Shown in pieces: positions 27,513-35,880 of a stretch of 64,000 bases of DNA. Position 1 is the stretch's first letter. Every line of letters begins with the position of its first letter. Made by a program: the position numbers and the translations under genes. The notes beneath the pieces are model-generated. The model was not told the DNA's origin, searched no databases, and worked only from the letters and a program-made list of their open reading frames with translations. This stretch comes from Arenibacter catalasegens. Lineage in GTDB: Bacteria > Bacteroidota > Bacteroidia > Flavobacteriales > Flavobacteriaceae. Location: contig NZ_PHQQ01000010.1 in NCBI RefSeq assembly GCF_002909235.1, forward strand, positions 90,281 through 154,280, written 5' to 3'.

Positions 27513-27630
27513 AATTTGTTTTATAAAATTTTCTCTTAAATCCCCGTTTAAAAAGCTGCAATTACTAGGAGAATAAAGACTCACATTGTCAGTCTAATTT
27601 TTTATTTATAATTTACTCAATAGTATTATT

Positions 27631-28095
27631 TCACAATTCCTCGATTTCTAATTTCATTATAATAGGCGCTATACTGGTAGAATATATTAATGATAGTATT
27701 AACCCAATAAATGGTATGAATAGAAAGATTGTTTTAATAGGTGCGGAATTCCACATTGCGCTTAATATGGGGACTGACATATTTCCCGATACCATTTCAG
27801 GTGGATTGGAATAAAAGAAAGCAAATACTGCTATTATTCCCAACAATCCGGCAATTGAATGTACCACTGCAGTGAACCAGTTTAGCCCATATAATTTCAA
27901 TATTAGGTAGCGCAATAAACTTGGAATACCGTTTGTAAGCCCAAAAATGAGACCGATTAAAAAAGTATAACCTAGAAGGAGCCATATCCAGCTCAATGAA
28001 AACATCCAGGTCATTAGTACTACGCCAAAATAGATGCCTAGATACGCGGTTAAATACCAAAGAAAGATAGTAAGTGGAATAAGCAGATATTTCAT
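27631..28095 (-). CDS. Unrecognised four-helix membrane protein
   Basis: 154 residues with about four transmembrane segments, starting with MKYLLIPLTIFLWYLTAYLG. It is upstream of the secreted protein on the same strand with 118 bp between. No family motif was recognised. Confidence 0.6.
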   Translation of the reverse strand: MKYLLIPLTIFLWYLTAYLGIYFGVVLMTWMFSLSWIWLLLGYTFLIGLIFGLTNGIPSLLRYLILKLYGLNWFTAVVHSIAGLLGIIAVFAFFYSNPPEMVSGNMSVPILSAMWNSAPIKTIFLFIPFIGLILSLIYSTSIAPIIMKLEIEEL

Positions 28096-28333
28096 ATTGG
28101 GTTGTTTTGGTTTTTTCTAAGTCAAATCCAATTCAAACATTGGGAAACTTTCTGAAATGGTTGGAACAATTAGGGCCTTATTTTTAGTGTTGGTTAACTT
28201 TATTTAAATCGATATTACATTAACACTGATACATTTTATATTTAAAGCAAGGTAATTATAACTGTCAAGGAGATAATACGGAAAACCGCAGTGCTAGAAG
28301 TAAATATCAAGCTATAAGGAATTGAAATCCTTT

Positions 28334-28981
28334 TTAGTTTTTCACTAATTTCTTCGTGAGAACTTCTGAAAGATTTCTCAAATCTTCATTATTTAGTGAA
28401 ATCAGTCTTAGTTTCTTGGATTTGTAAAATTCAATTTTTTCTTTTTTGCGCTGTTCGTAAACGGTATCACCTTCAAGACCCCAATACTCAATATAGCAAT
28501 CCCAATCCGGCAAATAAAAATCAGAAACAACGGCAAGTTTGCCATTAGCATAAATTTCCTTTTCATATTCATGCTTTATATTTTGTGTAATTAACCAGAG
28601 GTCAATTATAAGTTCCGATTTAGATCGAACCTTATGTCCATCGCTTGATGTCAACATACCTCTGCCCCTATACATATCGGCAAGAGAATTATCATGTCCA
28701 GATTTGTAGTAATCAACAGCCTCCATGATATAATTGTGTAATTCCTCCGAACTCCAACCACAATATTTAAGTTTCAACATTTTGTCTGATATTGCAATGC
28801 ATCTAACTACTACTTCCTCAAAATGTCTATTCCCCTTAATGTACTTCTTAGACTTATAAAGTTTATTTACCTGTTTATTGATTAGGCCTTTGCCTTCATG
28901 TGCCTTTGTAATTGTTAATTCAGCAAATTCTTGATCATAAAAGGTGGGGTGGCGTTCTTTTAAATCTTGAAGATATTTCAT
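28334..28981 (-). CDS. Protein with C-terminal PD-(D/E)XK nuclease-like fold
   Basis: 215 residues. The last 100 carry a restriction-endonuclease-like series: an acidic helix VRSKSELIIDLWL, the strand pair AVVSDFYLPDWDCYIEYWG and the helix EQRKKEKIEFYKSKKLRLISLNN. The spacing E...D...E-x-W fits PD-(D/E)XK enzymes, though Lys of ExK is replaced by Trp. The N-terminal 110 residues are helical with no recognised domain. It could be a repair or defence nuclease; activity is uncertain. Confidence 0.6.
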   Translation of the reverse strand: MKYLQDLKERHPTFYDQEFAELTITKAHEGKGLINKQVNKLYKSKKYIKGNRHFEEVVVRCIAISDKMLKLKYCGWSSEELHNYIMEAVDYYKSGHDNSLADMYRGRGMLTSSDGHKVRSKSELIIDLWLITQNIKHEYEKEIYANGKLAVVSDFYLPDWDCYIEYWGLEGDTVYEQRKKEKIEFYKSKKLRLISLNNEDLRNLSEVLTKKLVKN

Positions 28982-29053
28982 AGGTAAGTTGTAAAGGTTT
29001 GAGAGTTATTAACGGGGCATTTACGGTTTTGGTGTAAGAAAACGCCTGATTTT

Positions 29054-29308
29054 TTAGGAAGAAGAATAGATTCCCTTTTTAACAGTTGTTAATGAGGGAA
29101 TTACGAAATCCTCCCACCAATAAAGACTTGGACAAACCCTTTCATTTTGGTTAGGATTCGCTCGCCTATTGCGCGTACTTATAAAATGCTCGGAAAATGT
29201 CCAAACATTTAAAACATCGTCTTTGATAGGTTCCTGACCGTTTAAGGTGTAAGCATCTAATAATGCCTTAAACTGCCCTTTAATAAAGTTAGGAATGGGA
29301 TCATTATA
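29054..29308 (-). pseudogene. 5'-truncated gene fragment
   Basis: An open stretch of 84 codons ending at TAA (29054-29056) reads like a real protein (IPNFIKGQFKALLDAYTLNG, then SLYWWEDFVIPSLTTVKKG) but has no start codon and is closed upstream by an in-frame TAG at 29309. It is the 3' end of an otherwise lost gene. I do not recognise the family. It lies between the PD-(D/E)XK gene and the SNase gene. Confidence 0.55.
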
Positions 29309-29382
29309 CTACGGAAAGTCGCAAGGTATACCCGTATATTATTGGTTTATTTGTGACATATGGACATTGAATTTATATAGAG

Positions 29383-29390
29383 TAACTTTG
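29383..29390 (+). promoter_or_regulatory. Putative -7 box for the SNase gene
   Basis: TAACTTTG fits TAnnTTTG, 41 nt before the start codon. No matching TTTG at -33. Confidence 0.35.
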
Positions 29391-29431
29391 ATGTTTTTTT
29401 AGTTCAAAATTTTAAATGGTACAATTGCTTT

Positions 29432-30019
29432 ATGAGGAACACTATAATAGAATTAAATAAATCCATTGCTTTAGTAATCTTATTTACATTTATCTCCATT
29501 TCTTGGGGTCATGCGGAAAACAGTTTAATACAACGGGGGGGTAATTTTCCTTTGAAAGACCTGGAAGAGGAAAAGTTCGTCGAATTTTCTAAAACTGATA
29601 CCACCAAATTAAAGTACTTAAAAGGCAAAATCATTAGGATTCTTGACGGTGACACTGTAGAAATGCTTTATGGGCAACTACCAATTAAACTGCGATTGGA
29701 ACATATTGATGCCCCGGAAAAAAGAGGAAAACAACCTTTTGGGAATCGGGCTAAAATTGCTATTTCCGATTTATGTTTTGGGCAAATAGTCAATGTCCGA
29801 TCCGATGGTAAATTTGACCGCAACGGAAGACTGATCGGGGTTATTTTTAACAAGGACAGCTTAAATGTGAATAAAGAAATGGTACGCTTGGGCATGGCAT
29901 GGCACTTTAAAAAATATTCAGATGATATGAGCTATGACGAACTGGAAAAGGAAGCCCGTGCCGCCAAAGTTGGCTTGTGGAGTGACCCCTATCCTATAGC
30001 GCCATGGGATTTTAGGTAA
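29432..30019 (+). CDS. Secreted staphylococcal-nuclease-fold (thermonuclease) protein
   Basis: 195 residues with an N-terminal hydrophobic signal segment and one SNase domain (about 62-190). Key blocks are present: IIRILDGDTVEM, IKLRLEHIDAPEKRG (catalytic Arg and Asp), SDGKFDRNGRLIG and a final EKEARAAKVGLW. The enzyme would cut DNA or RNA outside the cytoplasm with calcium, for nutrient release or as a barrier to incoming DNA. It faces right, opposite to most of its neighbours. Confidence 0.9.
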   Translation: MRNTIIELNKSIALVILFTFISISWGHAENSLIQRGGNFPLKDLEEEKFVEFSKTDTTKLKYLKGKIIRILDGDTVEMLYGQLPIKLRLEHIDAPEKRGKQPFGNRAKIAISDLCFGQIVNVRSDGKFDRNGRLIGVIFNKDSLNVNKEMVRLGMAWHFKKYSDDMSYDELEKEARAAKVGLWSDPYPIAPWDFR

Positions 30020-30208
30020 ATTTCTAATCTTTTTTAATTTTCGGATTGCCAAGCCATAATAGGATAAAAGTCGCATTAATTTTTTACTAGTTGGCAGTGT
30101 AGCTTTACCCTTAATGTAGTCAGCCCAAAAAATATGATAGCATAAAATTTAAGTCAACAAATGTAACTACTGTATTTTTTGATGTAATTGAGTGAAGGGC
30201 AATTTTAC

Positions 30209-30415
30209 CTATTCAACTGCATTTAAATTATTTTTGATAACCCAATCACTAACATAATTATTAATAGCCTTTTGCCAAACTTTAATGTCTTTTTCAACAC
30301 CAATGGAAATGACGCTACATTCTTCATTACTTAGCTCCATTGCATCAGATGAACTATGGTCGAAATACAGACCAGATTTATTGCAATTTTCTGACCCAAG
30401 GTATACCAATATCAT
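30209..30415 (-). pseudogene. Truncated mcrC: C-terminal fragment only
   Basis: 68 codons match the last 59 residues of the intact McrC at 54754-56004, about 41 of 59 identical by hand alignment, including EECSVISIGVEKDIK. At DNA level 35 bp are identical (30291-30325 = 54809-54843). Upstream of the internal ATG homology fades within a few codons, where the next gene's stop lies. This is what is left of a second mcrC; it should not give a working nuclease. Confidence 0.85.
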
Positions 30416-30447
30416 ACTATTTTTGGCACAAAGTTGTAGTGTATTTT

Positions 30448-31503
30448 CTATCCGTTATGCCGTTTGTATTTTTCGTACTCCTGCTCAACAAAACTCCGTC
30501 CGAGTTCCCAAAGTTTTATTATTCGGCCAACTTCATCAAAAACTTTTGCGTTATTCTTTTCGCTTATTGTTTTCATTGCTTGGTAACTGCTCCTGAAATT
30601 ATCTATTCCTTGACATGCTTTTTCGAGTTCAAAAAAAGTAACAGGTGTTTTTTGTTCCCTTAACTTCATGTAGTTTATAAGTATTTGGCTGTTTTTTTGA
30701 TAAGGTTTATTGAACCAAACTGGAACCTTTTTATAGATTTTAGCCAACTCCTTTTCTTTTGTAGTTCCCGTGTAATTATCTGAATGGTATGTTGCTTTGG
30801 GGGTATAATCAGTTCTTTGTACTTCATGCTGAACCTCGTTAGGATCGTAAATTTTTATCATAAAATCAATCAATACCCTGTCTACGATATTCTGGCTGTA
30901 TTCTTTTAAAAGTTTGTTTTTCAATTCGTTTTTTAAGTAGTCCGTATATTCTGTTGTCTTTATTTCTTTTTTTATTTTTTCGACATATTTGTTTTCCTTT
31001 ATTGTCTGAATTTTCTTTTGAATATATTTCTCAATATTTTCATTACTAAAAGTTTCTTTTTGGAAAAGATTAATGAATTGCAAACCTTTCGGATTGTCTT
31101 TTTTAAATGAAATTCTTTCTAAAAGTTCCGATTGGTTTGATCCCACCAAAGAACCGTCAACAAAAATTTTTATTTCATTTCCGATTAAAATGCCAAAATT
31201 CAAACGCAACATTCTCATGTAAGATGAAAGTTGGTCTTGAAAACTGGGGTTTTTTAGATCTACTGTTGGATTTTTGACCTCAATTACAAAGAGATTGGTT
31301 TGGTCAGATTTTATTATAATATCAGGTGTTATTCTGCCTGAAGCCCCCAATTGGATGCTTTCTCGAACCGAAATATCGTTTTTGAAATGGCTCCAGCCCA
31401 GCTTTTCAAATGCTTGAATAACCTTAAGTTCAAAAACTTGTTCCGATGCGTTGGAAGGGATACTTTCTGAAAGTATAAAACACAATTCATTCCATTTCTC
31501 CAT
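30448..31503 (-). CDS. Orphan HsdR-N-like nuclease domain protein
   Basis: 351 residues. The N-terminal 150 form a type I restriction R-subunit-like PD-(D/E)XK domain: ELKVIQAFEKLGW, TPDIIIKSDQTNLFVIEVKNP (PD...EVK) and DQLSSYMRMLRLNFGILIGN. There is no helicase. The central part is helical and charged; the C-terminal part (about 260-350) is an unrecognised domain that may set specificity. Standing alone at the downstream end of the restriction island, it may be an independent defence nuclease. Confidence 0.75.
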   Translation of the reverse strand: MEKWNELCFILSESIPSNASEQVFELKVIQAFEKLGWSHFKNDISVRESIQLGASGRITPDIIIKSDQTNLFVIEVKNPTVDLKNPSFQDQLSSYMRMLRLNFGILIGNEIKIFVDGSLVGSNQSELLERISFKKDNPKGLQFINLFQKETFSNENIEKYIQKKIQTIKENKYVEKIKKEIKTTEYTDYLKNELKNKLLKEYSQNIVDRVLIDFMIKIYDPNEVQHEVQRTDYTPKATYHSDNYTGTTKEKELAKIYKKVPVWFNKPYQKNSQILINYMKLREQKTPVTFFELEKACQGIDNFRSSYQAMKTISEKNNAKVFDEVGRIIKLWELGRSFVEQEYEKYKRHNG

Positions 31504-31798
31504 ATTCTATTTTTCTTTTGGGTTCGGTTGGTTTTTATAAATATCACCTCCTAAATAATAAACGGCTAAAGATTAAAGATTCAATTCAAGCCACATTTTA
31601 TACTGGTAATTTAGTGTTTAATAGTCTAAAGATAAAAGCTATCTATTATAGTTTTATAATTTGGCGGCATTTTAGCTTGGACATTCTCGTTTTGTTTTAA
31701 AAGCATTTAGCTATCATCCTATCTAGGGAATAAAAGATTTATTGGATGGTCACTACCATCTTAACACCTGATTATGGTGTTTTTTATTTTTCAGTCCG

Positions 31799-32035
31799 TT
31801 AGCGAGTGGCATTGCTCAAAATATCCGAAATACTCCACCGCCAAAAATACATAAGATTGTAATTGGTTTTAGTGCCGTTATCTGTTAAAAATTCCGTTCC
31901 GTCTTTTGGTTTCGCCTGTATTTTTCTTAATTCATCCACGATTTTTCAAATTTTGATGTAGATTTAGGTAATAGTAATGTGGCATCCTTAGGGGTACTTT
32001 GAGCAGTAGCATTTTTTAGCTTAAATGAGCGGTCT
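31799..32035 (-). pseudogene. Broken gene fragment between the two nuclease loci
   Basis: A 46-codon open stretch ending at 31799 reads DELRKIQAKPKDGTEFL then YNLMYFWRWSISDILSNATR and stops. The upstream neighbour in another frame reads FKLKNATAQSTPKDATLL, so one frameshift near 31940 separates the halves. The FWRWSxSDILSNxTR block resembles the start of an uncharacterised protein family seen in restriction islands. The rest of this 565-bp gap (31504-32068) shows nothing else. Confidence 0.5.
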
Positions 32036-32068
32036 TGTCAAGCAATGGCAATCTTGCTCAATCCTAAT

Positions 32069-32782
32069 TTAGTATCTCCATTCCACATGTCTAAAAGGTA
32101 ATTTGTTCAGTTCCTCTCTGTATAATCTCCATTTGGGCATAAACTGATTCATATAGCCTACAAAAATTTCATTGTGTGGGCGTTCAAGTAAATGAACTAA
32201 CTCATGGACGATAATGAATTCAATACATTCTATCGGCTTTTTGGCTAATTCTAAGTTGAGCCATATTCTTTTAGCTGTTGTATTACAAGTACCCCATTTG
32301 GTTCGCATTTTCTTAATGCCGAATTCATTAGATTGTACCCCAATAACCTTTTCCCATTTCTTAATTAGCTTTGGAATCATTTCTTTTAATTCTTGACGAT
32401 ACCAATCTTCTAACACTTCTGACCTTTTATCTTTTGAAGTATTAGGTCTTACATATAATTCAAGTGTGCTGTGTTTTATGATAACTTTCGGCGGATTATT
32501 GTGTTCAATTACTTGTAGTAAATATCGTTTGCCTAAAAAATAATGGCTTTCCTTAGTCAGATAGTCGCGAGGGGGTTCTCTATCTTGATTTTTGAAGGTG
32601 TTTTGCTGCTTTTTAATCCATTTTAATTTGGTTAAGGCAAAAACACGTATGGTATCTAAATCCATACGGGTAGGAGCGGCTATACGTACAGCACCATCGG
32701 GAGGGTAGACACTCAAGTGAATGTTTTTAATATCCTTTTGTTCTACTTCAATTTTAATATTTCCTAATTCTATCTCTTGCAT
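32069..32782 (-). CDS. YgjP-like zinc metallopeptidase (DUF45) of the restriction operon
   Basis: 237 residues with the DUF45/YgjP layout: an N-terminal beta region, MRTKWGTCN and the zinc site HELVH in FIIVHELVHLLERPHNEIF, followed by the third ligand region. It overlaps hsdR by one base (TAATG). Such genes commonly follow type I hsdR. The partner role is unknown; maturation or control of the restriction subunit has been suggested for similar placements, but this is inference. Confidence 0.88.
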   Translation of the reverse strand: MQEIELGNIKIEVEQKDIKNIHLSVYPPDGAVRIAAPTRMDLDTIRVFALTKLKWIKKQQNTFKNQDREPPRDYLTKESHYFLGKRYLLQVIEHNNPPKVIIKHSTLELYVRPNTSKDKRSEVLEDWYRQELKEMIPKLIKKWEKVIGVQSNEFGIKKMRTKWGTCNTTAKRIWLNLELAKKPIECIEFIIVHELVHLLERPHNEIFVGYMNQFMPKWRLYREELNKLPFRHVEWRY

Positions 32783-35700
32783 TAATATTCTTTCTGTTCT
32801 CTAATAATATTGAATATCGCTTCAACCTTATTTTCTAATCCGTAAGGTTCTGGGGGCTCATTTGCTATATCGATATTTGTGTCCACCGCGTAGGTCGCCA
32901 ATTCTTTATAAATCGCGGCTTTAATTTCTCTTTCCTTAGGCAGATTACCACGCCACCCATCTCTTTTTTCACTTTTTACGACATCATCAATACGTAATGC
33001 CAAATATTCATTTTTACCTAAATTATTATATAACGCTCTTTGGGCAATAGTTTCTAATGTTCGGGGAGTCTCATCTCCTTTTCCTTCATTAACTCGTTTA
33101 GCTAATGCAGCAATTTTTTTTAAGTATTCTTCGTAGTTGAGTGCATTTGCCTTTCGCTCTTGTATTAGAGCAGCTAAAAGCGTTGACATCTCTTCAAAAA
33201 AAGCGGGATCAATAAGGTGTTCTTTAATAATTTTTGAACGAACATTGTTCTCTATTGTTTCTGCGATGGCACCTTGATTAGATTTAATACCATCTGGCAT
33301 GGAATTAATACCGTCGGCTATTCCAGATTTTACAATAATATCCAACAAGGACATTCCTTCGAAAGGGGAGATAATTTCTGATTCATCGGCTTGAATGTAG
33401 TTGTCAATTAAATGACGCATATCAGCTTCAAATTCTTTGATATCTAGCTTTTCTCCACTGGCTTGGCGTATTTCTTCCCGTAGTTTTAAATAGAAATCAA
33501 CTTCTTTTGCAATAGCGACTTGCTCTTTTTCAGAATACCCAGCATCTTCCATTTCTTCATTGATATTGGCATAAGCTCTTATCAATGAAACTATTTTTTT
33601 GTACAGCGTATTTCGTCGTGGTTCTGTAGCTTTTAGCTGGGCTTCAATTTCGGTGTTTCCACAGAAATAGTGTTGGTATTCTAAAGAAGTTCTTGGCACT
33701 ATTACGGGTTCACAAAGAATATGTAGTTCTTCAAGGGAATTGTCAAGTCGTTCTTTTGCAGATTCCAAACGGTCTTGAAGCAGAATATCTATTTCTTTCT
33801 TCTCAAAGTCATCATAGTCCAAATCTGCCGTGTATACAGCTACTGCATTTTCAACGTTCGTAAACAGGTCTTTGTAGTCTACAATATACCCGAATATTTT
33901 ATCTTCGGTATCTAAGCGATTTACGCGACAGATGGCTTGAAAAAGACCATGGTCTTGCATGCTTTTGTCAATGTATAAGTAGGAGCACGGTGGTGCATCA
34001 AAACCTGTTAGTAATTTAGAAACTACAATAAGAAGCTTCATGTTTGCCGGTTCATCACTAAATTTTGCCTTTGCCCAATCTTCGTATTGCTCGGTTGTTT
34101 TTGAGCCTAACAATTCTTTATACAAGTTGTACATAAATTCTTTTTCTGAATCTGTACCGGCACCAGTATCTTCTGTAGTTACATCACTTGTTTGGGGACT
34201 ATAGGATGTTATAATAGCAAACTTATCTCTAAGCTCTGAATTTGTTCTTTTTAATAAGTCATAATACCGGCAGGCTTCGTAAATAGAACTAGCAACTAGT
34301 ATAGCATTTCCTCTTTCGCTACTTAGTCTTGGCTGTTTTTTAAAGTCATAAATTATATCACTGATGATTTTCTCCATACGGGAACGGCTGCTAAGTACCT
34401 TCTGCATGGTACCCCACTTTTTCTTCAATTCAGATTTTTGAAAATCGTTTAAATCTTTAGTGGCTATATTGAAGTATTCGTCAATTCTTTTTTGAGAAGT
34501 AATACGCTGATCTATATCTCTAGCTTCATAGACTAAATCTAAAATAACGCCATCTTCAACCCCTTCATTGAATTTGTAAGTGTGTATGTATTTACCAAAA
34601 ATCTCTAAACTGGTTTGCTTGTCTTTTTTTAATAGAGGAGTACCTGTAAAACCAATAAACACGGCATTGGGTAAAATTGCTTTCATTGTACGGTGTAAGC
34701 GACCACCTTGTGTACGGTGGCATTCATCTACAAATACAAAAAGTTCCCCAACTGTTTTTGAAGGCTGACTTTCAAGTTCATTAATAAACTTGTTAAAATT
34801 ACCAGTGTCTTTTTTACCAAACTTATGTATTAAGGAGCATAATAGGCGTGGGGTAGGGCAACTTAATTTATGAATTAAATCAGTGCCACTTTTGGTTCGG
34901 TATATTTTTTCATCTGCATCTTTGAAAACGCTTTCAATCTGTTTATCTAGCTCCGTTCTATCTGTTAAAATGGCTACTCTTGCTTTGGGGTTGTTCTCTA
35001 AGATCCATTTGGCAAGGTATACCATGGTAATACTTTTGCCACTACCTTGAGTATGCCAGATAATACCACCTTCATATTTATCTACATATTTTTGAGCTTC
35101 TTTTACGCCAAAGTATTGATGTACTCTAGGTAGTTTTTTAATGCCACCATCAAAAACAACGAAGTTGTAGATAATTTCTAAAAAGCGGTTTTTATCGCAC
35201 ATTTTTAGAATGTACTTATGCAGTAGGTTTCTGCTGTTGTCAGCAACATCTTCTTTCCATTTTAAATAATATTTCTGTGGGGTTCTAATAGCACCATAGC
35301 GTAGCCCTTCGGTATCGTTTCCAGCAAATAAATATTGAACAGTTGAGAAAAATGGTTCTATAAAGCGGTCTTGTTGATTAGTAATGTTTTGGCGAATCCC
35401 ATCATTTATACTTACTGTACTTCTTTTTAATTCTAATACCGCTAAGGCAATACCATTTACATAAATAACAATATCTGGTCTTTTGGTCTTGTTTTCTTTT
35501 ATGGTAACCTCTTCTGCAATTGCAAAGTCATTTTCTTCAAAATTAGACCAATCTATAAAATGAACTTTCTCCGTATTCTTACCTACTTCTGTTTTAATGT
35601 CTGAGCCATAGCGCAGTAATTCATAGACGTTCTTATTGGTGGTGTATAAACTATCGCTAAAATTGGTTGCTCTCGTTTTTAGTTCATAGATAGCCTTGGT

Positions 35701-35877
35701 AATTTGAACGGTATCGTAGCCTTTCCTTTTTAAATATGTTGTGAGTAATTTTTCCTCTATATTGCTATTGCCTTCACGTTCTTCCCAATCCCCTAAATAG
35801 GTATATCCCAGTTCATCTCTGAATAACTGAACTACTTGATTTTGGGTGATACGTTCTATACTACCGACCTTTGTCAT
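32782..35877 (-). CDS. hsdR: Type I restriction enzyme R subunit (translocase/nuclease)
   Basis: 1031 residues of usual HsdR length. The N-terminal nuclease domain has RPDIVIYVNGIALAVLELKR (PD...ExK). The SF2 motor has Walker A TQGSGKSITMVYLA, DECHRTQGG (DEAD-box equivalent) and FIGFTGTPLL, with later motifs LLTGFDAPPCSYLYIDK and QAICRVNRLD. A helical C-terminal domain follows. It cuts unmodified DNA after translocation by the HsdM/HsdS complex. The gene is separated from hsdS by five other genes, all co-oriented. Confidence 0.96.
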   Translation of the reverse strand: MTKVGSIERITQNQVVQLFRDELGYTYLGDWEEREGNSNIEEKLLTTYLKRKGYDTVQITKAIYELKTRATNFSDSLYTTNKNVYELLRYGSDIKTEVGKNTEKVHFIDWSNFEENDFAIAEEVTIKENKTKRPDIVIYVNGIALAVLELKRSTVSINDGIRQNITNQQDRFIEPFFSTVQYLFAGNDTEGLRYGAIRTPQKYYLKWKEDVADNSRNLLHKYILKMCDKNRFLEIIYNFVVFDGGIKKLPRVHQYFGVKEAQKYVDKYEGGIIWHTQGSGKSITMVYLAKWILENNPKARVAILTDRTELDKQIESVFKDADEKIYRTKSGTDLIHKLSCPTPRLLCSLIHKFGKKDTGNFNKFINELESQPSKTVGELFVFVDECHRTQGGRLHRTMKAILPNAVFIGFTGTPLLKKDKQTSLEIFGKYIHTYKFNEGVEDGVILDLVYEARDIDQRITSQKRIDEYFNIATKDLNDFQKSELKKKWGTMQKVLSSRSRMEKIISDIIYDFKKQPRLSSERGNAILVASSIYEACRYYDLLKRTNSELRDKFAIITSYSPQTSDVTTEDTGAGTDSEKEFMYNLYKELLGSKTTEQYEDWAKAKFSDEPANMKLLIVVSKLLTGFDAPPCSYLYIDKSMQDHGLFQAICRVNRLDTEDKIFGYIVDYKDLFTNVENAVAVYTADLDYDDFEKKEIDILLQDRLESAKERLDNSLEELHILCEPVIVPRTSLEYQHYFCGNTEIEAQLKATEPRRNTLYKKIVSLIRAYANINEEMEDAGYSEKEQVAIAKEVDFYLKLREEIRQASGEKLDIKEFEADMRHLIDNYIQADESEIISPFEGMSLLDIIVKSGIADGINSMPDGIKSNQGAIAETIENNVRSKIIKEHLIDPAFFEEMSTLLAALIQERKANALNYEEYLKKIAALAKRVNEGKGDETPRTLETIAQRALYNNLGKNEYLALRIDDVVKSEKRDGWRGNLPKEREIKAAIYKELATYAVDTNIDIANEPPEPYGLENKVEAIFNIIREQKEY

Positions 35878-35880
35878 ACG

